The notes: generated from the sequence alone by a model not told the origin. Shown: positions 8,443-17,706, counted from the first letter of the stretch. The stretch: DNA of 39,475 nucleotides from Synergistaceae bacterium OttesenSCG-928-I11 (GCA_030266365.1 JAJDHV010000007.1:1-39475); one strand, 5' to 3'. Numbers and translations: made by a program.

Positions 8443-9545
8443 TGCGAGAACGCCTCTTGCTCGTGGCGGGGGGAACCGGCGGACATATTTTCCCGGCGCT
8501 GTCGTTCGGAGCATGGCTTTCAGAGGCACATCCAGAAGTCGACGTCGCCTACATGTGCGGCTCAAGGGAGATGGAGAGGGATATCTACCGCTCCGCCGGT
8601 GTCGAGCCGTTCGTGCTCTCGGCAAGCGGTTCGCCTCTGGGCGCGCCGAAGGGGCGGAAAATCTCTCGTTTTCGGGAGTTGTTCGCTTCGTTCGGGGAGG
8701 CAAAGCGTTATCTGCGCGATTTTTCACCGGAAATGTGCGTAACGTTCGGCGGCTATGTCTCCGCCCCGGTCTTGCTCTTTGCGCGGATAGGGAAAAGGAG
8801 GGTTATCGCGCACGAACAGAACGCATACGCCGGCAGGATTACACGCCTTGCGGCACATATCGGCGTTCCGGTCGCCTCCGGTTGGGAGGAGTGCGAGCCG
8901 TTGAAGCGAGGAACCTACACACACACCGGCATTCCGGTCAGGCGGTTTCGCCGGATGGAAAAACGCGATGCTTGGCGTGAACTCGGAATACCTGCCGAAA
9001 TGTCCGGGTGCCCGACCGTTCTTGCCATGACTGGATCGCTTGGCAGCGACAGCATTCGGAGCGTTCTGTCGTCGGCCTGCCGGGACGAAAAAATGCGGGG
9101 CTGGGCGTTTCTTGTCGTCGGTGCGGATGGGGATGTTCCGGAACGGCTTGCGGGCAATTTGTTTCTGTTGCCGAAACGCTGGGACGCATCTCCTTTTTTT
9201 TCCGCGGCGGATATCGCGATCACGCGGGGCGGCGCTTCTACGCTTTCTGAAGTAGCGGTTATGGATCTGCCAGGTATTGTGATACCATGGAGGGGGGCAG
9301 TCAGCGACCATCAGATGAAAAACGCGCGGTGTTTTGCAGCGGATCCCAGGCACGCCATATGGGACGAGAAAACCGAACAAATCGACGATTTAGTGAAAAA
9401 ATTAAACGATTTGTATCGATCTTTCCCCGTGAAACCGGGTGCGATTGATAAAAAGATGTATAATGCTGCTGAGAATGCGTGCGAACAACTTTGGAATTTA
9501 TTAATTTCTTTCAAGAAGGGGGAGATTCATGTTGAGGGCAGATAA
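8442..9545 (+). CDS. murG: UDP-GlcNAc:lipid I GlcNAc transferase MurG
   Basis: About 367 residues, a GT28-family GT-B glycosyltransferase that converts lipid I to lipid II on the inner face of the membrane. The N-terminal G-loop GGTGGH is at residues 10-15, and the second domain carries ITRGGASTLSEV followed by GIVIPW, the UDP-GlcNAc pocket. The start is ATG 8442 (sharing one base with the ftsW stop) or GTG 8439; a GAGGG at 8427-8431 serves either. A much longer upstream reading exists but is only frame extension inside ftsW. The last 150 bases are noticeably more AT-rich than the rest of the gene, and the end overlaps murC by 17 bases. Confidence 0.93.
   Translation: MRERLLLVAGGTGGHIFPALSFGAWLSEAHPEVDVAYMCGSREMERDIYRSAGVEPFVLSASGSPLGAPKGRKISRFRELFASFGEAKRYLRDFSPEMCVTFGGYVSAPVLLFARIGKRRVIAHEQNAYAGRITRLAAHIGVPVASGWEECEPLKRGTYTHTGIPVRRFRRMEKRDAWRELGIPAEMSGCPTVLAMTGSLGSDSIRSVLSSACRDEKMRGWAFLVVGADGDVPERLAGNLFLLPKRWDASPFFSAADIAITRGGASTLSEVAVMDLPGIVIPWRGAVSDHQMKNARCFAADPRHAIWDEKTEQIDDLVKKLNDLYRSFPVKPGAIDKKMYNAAENACEQLWNLLISFKKGEIHVEGR
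9459..9464 (+). promoter_or_regulatory. Possible -10 box inside the 3' end of murG
   Basis: A perfect TATAAT hexamer lies in the AT-rich end of murG, about 65 bases before the murC start. There is no convincing -35 element at 16-18 bases, so this is only a weak candidate for an internal promoter serving murC onward. Confidence 0.22.
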
Positions 9546-10977
9546 CGCCTTCATCGATATAAAAGCGCCTAAAAACATTCATTTGATGGGTATTGGCGGT
9601 GCCGGGATGAGCGGGCTTGCCCTGCTCCTCGATTCGATGGGGCATCTCGTGAGCGGCTGCGACATGGAGAACACGTTCTATCTCAACCGCATCCGTCAGC
9701 AGGGTATACAGGTAGCGATGGGCCATCACAGAGAACACCTGGACGCTTTTATTCCCGACCTTATCATTCATACAAGCGCGATTGCGCAGGATCACCCCGA
9801 GCTGATCGAAGCGCGCAGGAGAGGTATTGTCGTTGCGCGCAGAGCGGAGATCCTGAGCATCATTTTCAACGGGCGTGAGGGTGTCGGCGTTGCGGGCACC
9901 CACGGAAAAACGACAACCTCGTCCATGATATCACTGATCGCGGAACGGGCCGGTCTACAGCCGACCGTTGCGATCGGAGGAGAGCTGTCGGATATCGGTT
10001 GCAATGCCAAGCTCGGTGTCGGAAACTGCATGGTCGCAGAACTCGACGAGAGCGACGGTTCCTTCGAACTTTTTTCGCCAAGCGTCACGATCGTCACGAA
10101 TATCGATTGGGATCACATCGACCACTATCCTTCGTTCGACGATGTCGTATCCGCTTTCGGCAGATTCGCCCGCGGCAGAAAAAAAGAGACCCCGCTCATC
10201 GCCTGTGCTGAGGATCTCGGCGTTCAGAAGTTGCTGTCCACGGGAAAAATTCGAAATGTCGTCACATACGGCTGGGGAAGCGGCTGGACGTGGGGTGCGA
10301 CGGACATACGCTATCAGGGCGGCGGCGGCGTGATTTATACGGCCGGCAAAAACGGCCGGATACTCGGTGAAGTCGTGCTCAGGGTGTCGGGGGAACATAA
10401 TGTTCTCAACTCGCTGGCGGCGCTGGCTGCAAGCGATTGCATCGGCATTCCGTTCGAGTCGGCTGCCTCGGCGCTCGCAATGTTCAAGGGCGCCAAAAGA
10501 CGCTTCCAGTATGTCGGCGAGACCAACGACGTGATCGTCTATGACGATTATGGGCACCACCCTCGTGAGATCGCCGCCACGATGGCAGCAATCGCACACG
10601 CGTTTCCGAAACGTCCGGTGCACGTCGTTTTTCAGCCGCACCGCTATACAAGGACGGAGGCGCTTTTTCAGGATTTCGCGCGTGCGCTCTCCGACTCGCA
10701 CCGCGTGTATCTCCTGCCGATCTATTCGGCCGACGAAACGCCGATCCCGGGCGTCTCGTCATTCCTGATCGCGGATGAGCTGATCGGGATGAATAAAACG
10801 GATTCCCTGGTTTGCAGCGATTTTCAAGAGGCGTCGAATCTGGTCTGCGACAGTGTAAAACCCGGCGATCTCGTGCTCACGATCGGCGCGGGCAACATTG
10901 AGTATTTGAGCAAGCAGATCCTGGGCAGCCTGCAAAAAAGGTTTCCGGTCGCCGGTGCCGCTGCGGTCGTTGCCTGA
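9529..10977 (+). CDS. murC: UDP-MurNAc:L-alanine ligase MurC
   Basis: 482-residue Mur ligase that adds L-alanine, the first residue of the stem peptide, to UDP-MurNAc. The N-terminal segment HLMGIGGAGMSGLA is diagnostic for MurC, the ATP loop GTHGKTTT is at 123-130, and the later motifs AELDESDGS, DDYGHHPREI and FQPHRYTRT are all present. ATG 9529 is preceded by AAGGGGGAG at a good distance, so the start is secure. It overlaps murG by 17 bases and the proposed murB start by 23 bases. Confidence 0.96.
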   Translation: MLRADNAFIDIKAPKNIHLMGIGGAGMSGLALLLDSMGHLVSGCDMENTFYLNRIRQQGIQVAMGHHREHLDAFIPDLIIHTSAIAQDHPELIEARRRGIVVARRAEILSIIFNGREGVGVAGTHGKTTTSSMISLIAERAGLQPTVAIGGELSDIGCNAKLGVGNCMVAELDESDGSFELFSPSVTIVTNIDWDHIDHYPSFDDVVSAFGRFARGRKKETPLIACAEDLGVQKLLSTGKIRNVVTYGWGSGWTWGATDIRYQGGGGVIYTAGKNGRILGEVVLRVSGEHNVLNSLAALAASDCIGIPFESAASALAMFKGAKRRFQYVGETNDVIVYDDYGHHPREIAATMAAIAHAFPKRPVHVVFQPHRYTRTEALFQDFARALSDSHRVYLLPIYSADETPIPGVSSFLIADELIGMNKTDSLVCSDFQEASNLVCDSVKPGDLVLTIGAGNIEYLSKQILGSLQKRFPVAGAAAVVA

Positions 10978-11881
10978 GCGTTTTTTCGATTTTTCGGTTT
11001 CGAACCGCCCGCTTGCACCTTTAACGACGTGGGGCATCGGAGGCGTCTCACGCTTTTTCTTGGCGCCCCGCAACGAAGAAGAACTGGCGGCTGTGATTTC
11101 GTTGCTTGACCGGGAAGGAGAGCGATTTCACGTATTGGGCGGTGGTTCGAACCTGCTGATCAACGACGGAACGATTGAGACGCCTGTGTTGCACACGGCG
11201 CTTATGAACGCGATCAACGTGGTGGTCGAGTCCGGCAAAATTTTATTGGAGTGCGGAGCGGGAACGAATTTGAAGCAAATTTTCAGGCTTGCATTGGACG
11301 AAGCCTGGAGCGGACTGGAGTTTCTGGCGGGCATTCCCGGGACGGTTGGTGGTGCGTTGATGGGCAACGCCGGCACGAAACACGGGACCATCGCTGAAAG
11401 TGTTGTCGCCGTCCGGACAGTAGAGGCGAATGGCGCTTTGCTGGACTGGGACGCAAACGACATCGAATGGGGTTATCGAACGTCGCCGTTCCCCAACCTC
11501 GGCGGGCGGGTGATTGTAAAAGCCGTTTTTTCCTTGCGGCAATCAGAGAAAGAACAAGTATTGGAACGGGTGAAAATGGCGATAACCGAGCGAAAATCGC
11601 AGCCGCACGGCGTCAAAACGGCGGGGTGCGTTTTTAAAAATCCGCAAGGCGACACGGCGGGGCGTTTGTTGGACAGATCGGGGTGCAAGGGACTTTCTGT
11701 CAGAGGAGCGGTCGTTTCCCGGAAACACGCCAATTTTTTCGAAAACGCGGGCGGCGCGACGGCTGATGATATGGTCGAATTAGTGCGCCTTTGCGGTAAG
11801 AGGGTATACGACGCGTTCGGCGTCGAGCTGAAACTTGAAATCAAGACGATGGGCTTCGAGGAGCCGTTTCCCTTACGTTGA
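10955..11881 (+). CDS. murB: UDP-N-acetylenolpyruvoylglucosamine reductase MurB
   Basis: About 308-residue FAD enzyme that reduces UDP-GlcNAc-enolpyruvate to UDP-MurNAc. The FAD-binding region is seen as TTWGIGG, GGGSNLLI and GIPGTVGGALMGNAGT, and the catalytic region as AGCVFKNPQG. Cys225 occupies the position of the proton-donor serine of the E. coli enzyme, a substitution known in other bacterial MurB proteins. The length and absence of the extra E. coli-type loop suggest the shorter type II form. The start is unsure: GTG 10955 gives the longest plausible reading and lies inside murC, but no strong ribosome site precedes it. MurB before ftsQ replaces the murB-ddl pair of many dcw clusters. 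Confidence 0.92.
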   Translation: MPLRSLPERFFDFSVSNRPLAPLTTWGIGGVSRFFLAPRNEEELAAVISLLDREGERFHVLGGGSNLLINDGTIETPVLHTALMNAINVVVESGKILLECGAGTNLKQIFRLALDEAWSGLEFLAGIPGTVGGALMGNAGTKHGTIAESVVAVRTVEANGALLDWDANDIEWGYRTSPFPNLGGRVIVKAVFSLRQSEKEQVLERVKMAITERKSQPHGVKTAGCVFKNPQGDTAGRLLDRSGCKGLSVRGAVVSRKHANFFENAGGATADDMVELVRLCGKRVYDAFGVELKLEIKTMGFEEPFPLR

Positions 11882-11882
11882 G

Positions 11883-12701
11883 ATGGCGGTCCGGAAACGA
11901 AAAAAATGGAAGGGCAAGCTGCTTCTTCTCAGTATCCTCTGCGGCGTTCTGTACTTCGTCGATCAGAGATACGATTTCTTTCGATTGCGGGGCATGGAAA
12001 TCGTGCCAGGCGGCGTCCTGCCGGAAGCGGCGATCTGGGAATCGCTTCCCGGACAGGCCGAGTCCTTCTGGCCGTCACTGATCTTCGGGTCGCGCGATTT
12101 CGTTCGGAGGGTCGAGGGGTTTTACCCCGTGGAAATCGACCTCAAGATAACGGGGTGGGGGCGTTATCGGGTGACGGTGAAACCGCTCGAAGTTTTTTTG
12201 AACGTCTCCTGGAACGCACGGCTGTGGCTTTTGTCGACGAATGGGCGGATGTGGCTCGCGAATCTCCCCGTGAATGCGATCGTAAAGGGGATCGAGCTGC
12301 CGGATAAACCGATTCTTGCATGGGACTCCGGTCTTCCGTTGCCGATCGACCCGGAAAGACAGGGCGGGGATATTTATTCTTCGAGCCTTGCGATGGAGAA
12401 GATCAAAAGGTGGTACGATACGATTGAAAAAACAGGGTGGTATCGGGATATCTATTGCCTCCTCGCGAAGAAAGTCGACGGCAAACCGGTGGTACAGGTT
12501 CTCTTCGGCTCGGAGAACGCGATAACGGGCGAGATTATTCTTAAAGAAGACACCTCGAACTGGCTGTCGCTTGCGGCGGCGATGGAGGAAATTTTTCCGA
12601 ATGCGGAATATCGTACGCCGCCCGGAATGGTGATCAACGCGACTTATACGGATTTGAAATTCACCGTGACGAACAAGGGCGCGAAAAGCGCCCAGCAATG
12701 A
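11883..12701 (+). CDS. ftsQ: FtsQ/DivIB-like cell division protein
   Basis: 272 residues: a basic N terminus (VRKRKKWKGK), one membrane helix (about residues 13-30), then an extracytoplasmic domain that begins with FRLRGMEIVPGGVLPEAAIWESL, consistent with a POTRA fold. FtsQ is the bitopic hub of the FtsQLB complex. Sequence identity to known FtsQ is low by eye, so the call relies on topology, length and position between murB and ftsA. ATG 11883, one base after the murB stop, is preferred over the upstream in-frame ATG 11835 because it gives a normal short cytoplasmic tail; no strong ribosome site is visible. The gene ends 41 bases before ftsA. Confidence 0.8.
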   Translation: MAVRKRKKWKGKLLLLSILCGVLYFVDQRYDFFRLRGMEIVPGGVLPEAAIWESLPGQAESFWPSLIFGSRDFVRRVEGFYPVEIDLKITGWGRYRVTVKPLEVFLNVSWNARLWLLSTNGRMWLANLPVNAIVKGIELPDKPILAWDSGLPLPIDPERQGGDIYSSSLAMEKIKRWYDTIEKTGWYRDIYCLLAKKVDGKPVVQVLFGSENAITGEIILKEDTSNWLSLAAAMEEIFPNAEYRTPPGMVINATYTDLKFTVTNKGAKSAQQ

Positions 12702-12742
12702 TAAAATCACACCATATTTTTTATTGATTGGGGGACCCCGCA

Positions 12743-14089
12743 TTGTTCAAGAAAACTTCAACTACATCCGGTTACAGGGATCCGGAAGTTCTGGTGGGGT
12801 TGGATTTGGGCACGAGCAAAATCACCGTCGTCGTTGCGGAAAGAGACGGCCCGGCCGGCGAGGCGCAGATCATCGGGATGGGACAGGCACCCTCGCACGG
12901 CATACGCAAAGGTATGATCGTGCATCTCGACCAGGCGGCCCGCGCGGTGAGACAGGCGGTCGGCGACGCCGAGAACATGGTCGGCCTCGAATTGAGCGAG
13001 GTGACCGTTTCGTTCAGCGGCGGCGAGGTGCGCAGCGTTCGCTCGAAGGGAATGATTTCGCTCGGACGTTCGCCGAGAGCGGTGAAGCAACTCGACATCG
13101 CGCGCGTGATCGAGGCGGCCCAAGCCGATGTGTCGGTGCCCGCGAATCAGATGATTTTGCACACCATACCGGTCGAATACTCGCTTGACGGAAACAGCGG
13201 CATCGACGACCCCTTGGGTATGAATGGCATGCGCCTCGATATCGATCTTGAATCCGTGATCGTTCCGAGCGCGACGGTTCAGAACGTGTATAACTGCGTG
13301 GAAAACGCCGGCCTTTCGGTCACCGGATTTGTCATCAAACCGCTTGCCTCCGCTCTGGGAGCGCTGACCCCCGAGGAGAGTGTCGCAGGTGCGGTTTCCG
13401 TCGATATCGGCGGCGGAACGTGCGGCGTTGCGGTCTTTGCAGACGGTCGCCCGAAGCACCTTGCGGTCGTCCCCGTTGGGGGAGACCATATCACCAACGA
13501 TGTCGCGTCGGTGTTGAAGATACCGATCAACAAAGCGGAGGAGATCAAAAAAGAAGTCGACCTCTTCTCGCCGGAGACATTGGAACACACGGAAAAACTC
13601 GAGTTCGACCACAACGGACGAAATTACTCGTACTCGCTTTCGGAGCTGACAGAAATCGTTCAGTGCCGGGTCGAGGAGCTGTTTACAGTTCTTGTGAAAA
13701 AAGAAGTGGGAGCTTCCGGGGTTTCCATGTTGCCGGCGGGCCTCGTGATAACGGGCGGCGGGTCGCGGAGCATCGGCATCGATCAATACCTCTCCCGGGT
13801 CATGGACATGCCTGTTCGGGCGGCGCTGCCGATCGACAGCAACAGGATGCCGCCGGGACGAAACGGCCCCGAGTATACGTGTGCTTCCGGCATCATCAAG
13901 TACGCTCTCGAACAGGAGCGCGATCCGTTCCGTTACATGGAACAATCTCTCGATCTCCTGAAGGGGCAGAGCCGAGGATCCGCCGCACAGAGCGGTTCGC
14001 GGGATTACGACGCCGGTTCGCAGGAACCGGCGCGTCGGGAAGGCTCCATTTTTCAGTCGATCAAGGACGTTTTCAAAGAACTCTTTTAG
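12743..14089 (+). CDS. ftsA: Cell division protein FtsA
   Basis: 448-residue actin-like ATPase that tethers FtsZ to the membrane. The phosphate-1 loop is GLDLGTSKITVVV near residue 20, the phosphate-2 loop is VDIGGGTCGVAVF, and the adenosine motif is VITGGGSRSIG. A disordered Ser/Gly/Arg-rich linker leads to a C-terminal amphipathic helix (IFQSIKDVFKELF), the usual membrane-targeting sequence. No ATG fits. I chose TTG 12743, which has GGGGGA 7-12 bases upstream, over TTG 12728, which has no ribosome site. Weak start codons may keep FtsA low relative to FtsZ, which has a very strong ribosome site. Confidence 0.95.
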   Translation: MFKKTSTTSGYRDPEVLVGLDLGTSKITVVVAERDGPAGEAQIIGMGQAPSHGIRKGMIVHLDQAARAVRQAVGDAENMVGLELSEVTVSFSGGEVRSVRSKGMISLGRSPRAVKQLDIARVIEAAQADVSVPANQMILHTIPVEYSLDGNSGIDDPLGMNGMRLDIDLESVIVPSATVQNVYNCVENAGLSVTGFVIKPLASALGALTPEESVAGAVSVDIGGGTCGVAVFADGRPKHLAVVPVGGDHITNDVASVLKIPINKAEEIKKEVDLFSPETLEHTEKLEFDHNGRNYSYSLSELTEIVQCRVEELFTVLVKKEVGASGVSMLPAGLVITGGGSRSIGIDQYLSRVMDMPVRAALPIDSNRMPPGRNGPEYTCASGIIKYALEQERDPFRYMEQSLDLLKGQSRGSAAQSGSRDYDAGSQEPARREGSIFQSIKDVFKELF

Positions 14090-14140
14090 GCCGACGACAA
14101 ACAAGAAGGCTCTCTCGAAGACGGGTTAGGAGGAGAGATT

Positions 14141-15370
14141 ATGTCTGGTATTTTTCAACTCGATACGCCGAGTCGCACAAACAGGGAAATCATAAAAGTC
14201 GTCGGTGTCGGTGGCGGCGGGAATAACGCGCTCAATCACATCATTCGGGGTGGCGTGGGCGGGGTCGACTTCATCGCGGCGAACACGGATCACGCGCATC
14301 TCGACCTCTCGGAGGCATCTTTGAAGATCACGCTCGGCAAGGAGTTGACGCGTGGACTTGGTGCCGGTGCGGACCCCGGGATCGGTCAGAAGGCTGCCCT
14401 CGAGTCGCGGGACGAGATTCGCGCGGCGCTCGAGGGCGCAGACATGGTGTTTATCGCTGCCGGAATGGGCGGCGGAACGGGGACGGGGGCATCGCCGGTC
14501 ATCGCGAACATCGCGAAAGAGACGGGCACGCTCGTTGTCGCCGTCGTGACAAGGCCGTTTCAGTTCGAGGGCAGGAGGCGCCTCGCCCACGCAGCGGAAG
14601 GGATCGCGCAGTTGAAAGAACAGGTCGATGCCCTGATCGTCATCCCGAACGACCGACTTCTGTCGATCTCCGATCGCAGAACGTCGCTGAACGATGCATT
14701 CAAGCTTGCGGACAACATTCTGCACCAGGCCGTGCAGGGCGTGACCGACCTGATTTTGCGCCCCGGCCTTGTCAATGTCGACTTTGCCGACGTGCGCACG
14801 ATCATGAGCAACGCGGGTGCCGCGATTATGGGAATTGGGGAAGGGTACGGCGAAAATCGCGTTGCAACGGCCGCGCACAATGCCATCAACAGCCCGCTCA
14901 TGGAGACCCCGATGGTCGGCGCCAAGGGTGTTCTTTTCAACGTCTCGGGCGGAGCGAACATCGGGATTCACGAAATCCAGGAGGCCGCGCAAATCATCAA
15001 CAACGCGTCGGACGAGGATGCTTTTGTCATATGGGGCCACGTTTTCGATCCAGATATGGACGATGCGGTAAAGATTACCGTCATTGCAACCGGATTCGAT
15101 GAAAGTGTCGGTGTGGTAAAGACAGACCCCTTTGGAACCCCCAAGGCGGTCATGAAACCGACCGTGGTACCGATGACGGAGGCGGCGGTTTCAGCTGTCA
15201 CCCAACCTTCGCAGAATATCGCGCAAACACAGGCAGTGGCAAGGCCACGCGTTGAAATTGGCGAAACCGATGTCAAACTCGCGGGTTCGGGAGAGCAGGA
15301 GAACCTCTTCAGCGGTGTCCCGACAAATCAGTTGGATGTCCCGTCATATTTAAGAAAAAAGAGACAGTAG
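14141..15370 (+). CDS. ftsZ: Cell division protein FtsZ
   Basis: 409-residue tubulin-like GTPase that forms the Z ring. The sequence shows GGGGNNAL (residues 24-31), the tubulin signature GGGTGTG (110-116), the switch segment [10 protein letters not shown] and the catalytic T7 loop [11 protein letters not shown]. After a variable linker it ends in [11 protein letters not shown], the conserved C-terminal peptide that binds FtsA, followed by a basic tail. The ATG at 14141 follows a near-perfect ribosome site (TTAGGAGGAG). A 51-base gap separates it from ftsA with no hairpin seen. Confidence 0.98.
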   Translation: MSGIFQLDTPSRTNREIIKVVGVGGGGNNALNHIIRGGVGGVDFIAANTDHAHLDLSEASLKITLGKELTRGLGAGADPGIGQKAALESRDEIRAALEGADMVFIAAGMGGGTGTGASPVIANIAKETGTLVVAVVTRPFQFEGRRRLAHAAEGIAQLKEQVDALIVIPNDRLLSISDRRTSLNDAFKLADNILHQAVQGVTDLILRPGLVNVDFADVRTIMSNAGAAIMGIGEGYGENRVATAAHNAINSPLMETPMVGAKGVLFNVSGGANIGIHEIQEAAQIINNASDEDAFVIWGHVFDPDMDDAVKITVIATGFDESVGVVKTDPFGTPKAVMKPTVVPMTEAAVSAVTQPSQNIAQTQAVARPRVEIGETDVKLAGSGEQENLFSGVPTNQLDVPSYLRKKRQ

Positions 15371-15416
15371 GGACAAGCAGTCTGCATCTTGAAAATAGCT
15401 ATTCGAAATCGCGTTT

Positions 15417-16928
15417 TTGAGGTCGTCTTTGCGTAACAGCGTGACCGCCTGGGCAAGTTGGGCTGATTTTCGAAGAGAAGAGCAGCAAACGATCGACATG
15501 CCCTCCGGTGGGGATCTGTTGAGCGCACTTTTTTTCCCGGCCGATTATTCGGTCGGCATGGCAAACCTCGGTTTTCATTACATCTACCGGGTGCTTGCAG
15601 AACTCGGCGTCGCGGTCGAACGTTTTTTTTACTCGCCGATTCCCTATCGTTCGGTCGAGAGGGACACGATGCTCGAGCGTTTCCCGATCGTGTTTGCGAG
15701 CATTTCATACGAGGGGGACGTTCCCCGATTTTCGGAATGGCTTTCAAGGGGGGGAATTGTACCCTCCCGGCGCGATCGGCAGCAAAACGATGCCCAGTTG
15801 CTCGGAGTCGGGGGGGCGATTACGTACATCAACCCGCTTTCGCTCTCTGATATCGCGGATTTTATCGTGCTGGGCGACGCGGTGTCGCTGATCCCCTTTC
15901 TCGTCGAAACACTGCGTGCGACAACCGACCGTGGCGAACGCCTTCGCCGCCTTGCGGAGCATCCTTCGTTTCTTGTCCCGATGGTTCACATCGATCAACA
16001 GCTTGAAATGTCACGCTCGGTACACAAAACGGAGGACCTGGACGACGAATACGGACATGCGAATTGGGTGACGCCGCGAACCGTTTTCGGCAAAACATTG
16101 CTTGTGGAACTTCAGCGAGGGTGTGTTGGCGCGTGTCGCTATTGTACGTTACCGTCGTGTTTTCGGCCGTTTCGACAGAGGGACGTGAGGTTGGTCGAGC
16201 GGGACATTCGCGAAGTTTCGAAGAGAGTTTTTTTCGACAGGGTCGGCCTTGTGACGCCGGAGGCGAGTGATTACGGACCTTTGGACGATTTGCTTGCTCT
16301 CATCGAGCGTCTCGATAAAGGTGTTTCCTTTGCATCGCTTCGAGTCGATGGTCTGACGCCCCGAATGGTGGACGCGCTGACGAGAGGCGGAAGGCACAGC
16401 ATGACGATTGCACCGGAATCGGGAGACGACGATTTGCGGCGTACTTGCGGCAAACTCTTTACGAATGAAGAAATCGTTCGAACGATGTGTATGGCGCGCG
16501 ATCGGGGGATTTCGAACGCCAAACTGTACTTCATGATCGGTCTCCCCGGAGAAACGGACGATCATGTCGTTTCCATCGCGACGCTTTGTGGGTGCTTACG
16601 CGAAGAGACGGGACTTCGCATCAATGCCGCCGTTTCTCCTTTCGTACCGAAACCCGGTACCGCTTGGGCTTCGATGTCGTTCGAAGGAGAATCTGCGCTG
16701 AAACGAAAAATCCGCTTGCTCACGCGAGCATTTTCCGGCAGGTCCGGAAGTTCGTTGCAGGTGGCAAGCGTAAAAGAAGCTTGTGTAGAATATGCCTTAT
16801 CCTGGGGCACCGTTCTGACATCGCGGGACATTTCCACAACAGCCGCAGGGAAAGGCGCAAAAAAATGGAAGCGTCACGATGTCGACAGAAACAGAGTCCG
16901 TGAAGAATTGGGCCGATTGGGTTTGTGA
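15417..16928 (+). CDS. Radical SAM protein, probable B12-binding type, function unknown
   Basis: Up to 503 residues. The radical SAM cluster motif is CX3CX2C at C236, C240 and C243 (RGCVGACRYC). Downstream, the usual core elements are visible: GLVTPEASDYGPL, a MTIAPESGDDDLRRTCGK strand, LYFMIGLPGETDDH and FVPKPGTAWA. The N-terminal 200 residues (FPADYSVGMANLGFHYIYR, then LLGVGGAITYINPLSL) resemble the cobalamin-binding-like domain of uncharacterised fused radical SAM proteins. It should cleave SAM with a [4Fe-4S] cluster, but the substrate is not predictable. The start is uncertain: TTG 15417 is the longest reading, with no ribosome site; ATG 15498 is an alternative. It follows ftsZ by 46 bases and precedes a SPOR protein, a position that hints at an envelope or division link without proving it. 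Confidence 0.8.
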   Translation: MRSSLRNSVTAWASWADFRREEQQTIDMPSGGDLLSALFFPADYSVGMANLGFHYIYRVLAELGVAVERFFYSPIPYRSVERDTMLERFPIVFASISYEGDVPRFSEWLSRGGIVPSRRDRQQNDAQLLGVGGAITYINPLSLSDIADFIVLGDAVSLIPFLVETLRATTDRGERLRRLAEHPSFLVPMVHIDQQLEMSRSVHKTEDLDDEYGHANWVTPRTVFGKTLLVELQRGCVGACRYCTLPSCFRPFRQRDVRLVERDIREVSKRVFFDRVGLVTPEASDYGPLDDLLALIERLDKGVSFASLRVDGLTPRMVDALTRGGRHSMTIAPESGDDDLRRTCGKLFTNEEIVRTMCMARDRGISNAKLYFMIGLPGETDDHVVSIATLCGCLREETGLRINAAVSPFVPKPGTAWASMSFEGESALKRKIRLLTRAFSGRSGSSLQVASVKEACVEYALSWGTVLTSRDISTTAAGKGAKKWKRHDVDRNRVREELGRLGL

Positions 16929-16973
16929 GTTTGCCTTTGAAACTATTGAGATTTGACGCAGGAGGGATCGGTT

Positions 16974-17684
16974 ATGGGTTCTACAACAAGAAAAACCAGA
17001 AATTATAAAGAAAAAAATTCGATGCTTGCATTCGGGCACATCGCTCTGCCGTTGGCTGCCGTTATTGCGGTCGGGCTGCTTTTTATCGGGATCAAGTTGT
17101 TCTTCCTTTCGCCGTCGGAGACGGGTGTTGTGGAGGTTACATCGGAGACGCCGGTTACCGTTGTCGAGACGACGCAACCGGATACGACGGAATCGGCGCA
17201 GCAAACCGCCGACGCGACGTCGATGGTTGCCGGGGACGGCAATGTGGCGCCTTCACAGGAAACGAGAGAAACGGCGGTGACGCTCGCAGGCCCCATCACG
17301 CAGGGGTCTTCGACTGAGACGTCATCTGCGTCCGGCGCGTCGTCCGCCGCGCAATCGTCTGCGCCTTCGCGCCCAGGTGCGACGACGGGAACTTCCAGCG
17401 GCTCCGCACCTCAGGTTGCATCCAGGCCGTCCGTTCAAACGGGCGCGCTGACCTCGAAATACGGTGTGCAGATCGGCGCCTTTACGCGTCAGGAGGGCGC
17501 GAACAGCGTCGTCGAAGAGGTGACGAAGCAAGGGTATGTTGCCGCCGTCAGTTCGGCGGAATCGTCCGGAAAGACATATCACAGAGTCCGTGTCGCTGCT
17601 GGAGACACGAAGGAAGAGGCCGAGCGCCTCGCGGCGGAATTGAAGCAAAAGGGTTACCCGGTTCTCGTCGTGGCGAATCCATAA
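16974..17684 (+). CDS. Membrane-anchored SPOR-domain protein
   Basis: 236 residues: a short basic cytoplasmic tail, one membrane helix (about 20-45), a long low-complexity linker rich in Ser, Thr, Ala and Gly (about 50-155) and a C-terminal SPOR domain (about 159-236, from SKYGVQIGAFTRQEGA to GYPVLVV). SPOR domains bind glycan strands stripped of stem peptides at septa, so a role at the division site is likely, as for FtsN. ATG 16974 is chosen because AGGAGGG lies 7 bases upstream; the longer reading from 16953 has no such site. The topology and position 1.6 kb after ftsZ make it a candidate FtsN-like divisome protein, though FtsN proper cannot be claimed from sequence. Confidence 0.88.
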   Translation: MGSTTRKTRNYKEKNSMLAFGHIALPLAAVIAVGLLFIGIKLFFLSPSETGVVEVTSETPVTVVETTQPDTTESAQQTADATSMVAGDGNVAPSQETRETAVTLAGPITQGSSTETSSASGASSAAQSSAPSRPGATTGTSSGSAPQVASRPSVQTGALTSKYGVQIGAFTRQEGANSVVEEVTKQGYVAAVSSAESSGKTYHRVRVAAGDTKEEAERLAAELKQKGYPVLVVANP

Positions 17685-17706
17685 GCGACGAATTTTATCA
17701 ATCGTT

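Noticed and set aside
12758-14104. 448-codon open frame on the - strand opposite ftsA
   Set aside because: Mirror frame of a certain gene with no domain and no ribosome site.
17685-17706. Molybdenum-cofactor riboswitch before moeA
   Set aside because: The gap is only 22 bases, far too short for that element, and no matching structure was seen.
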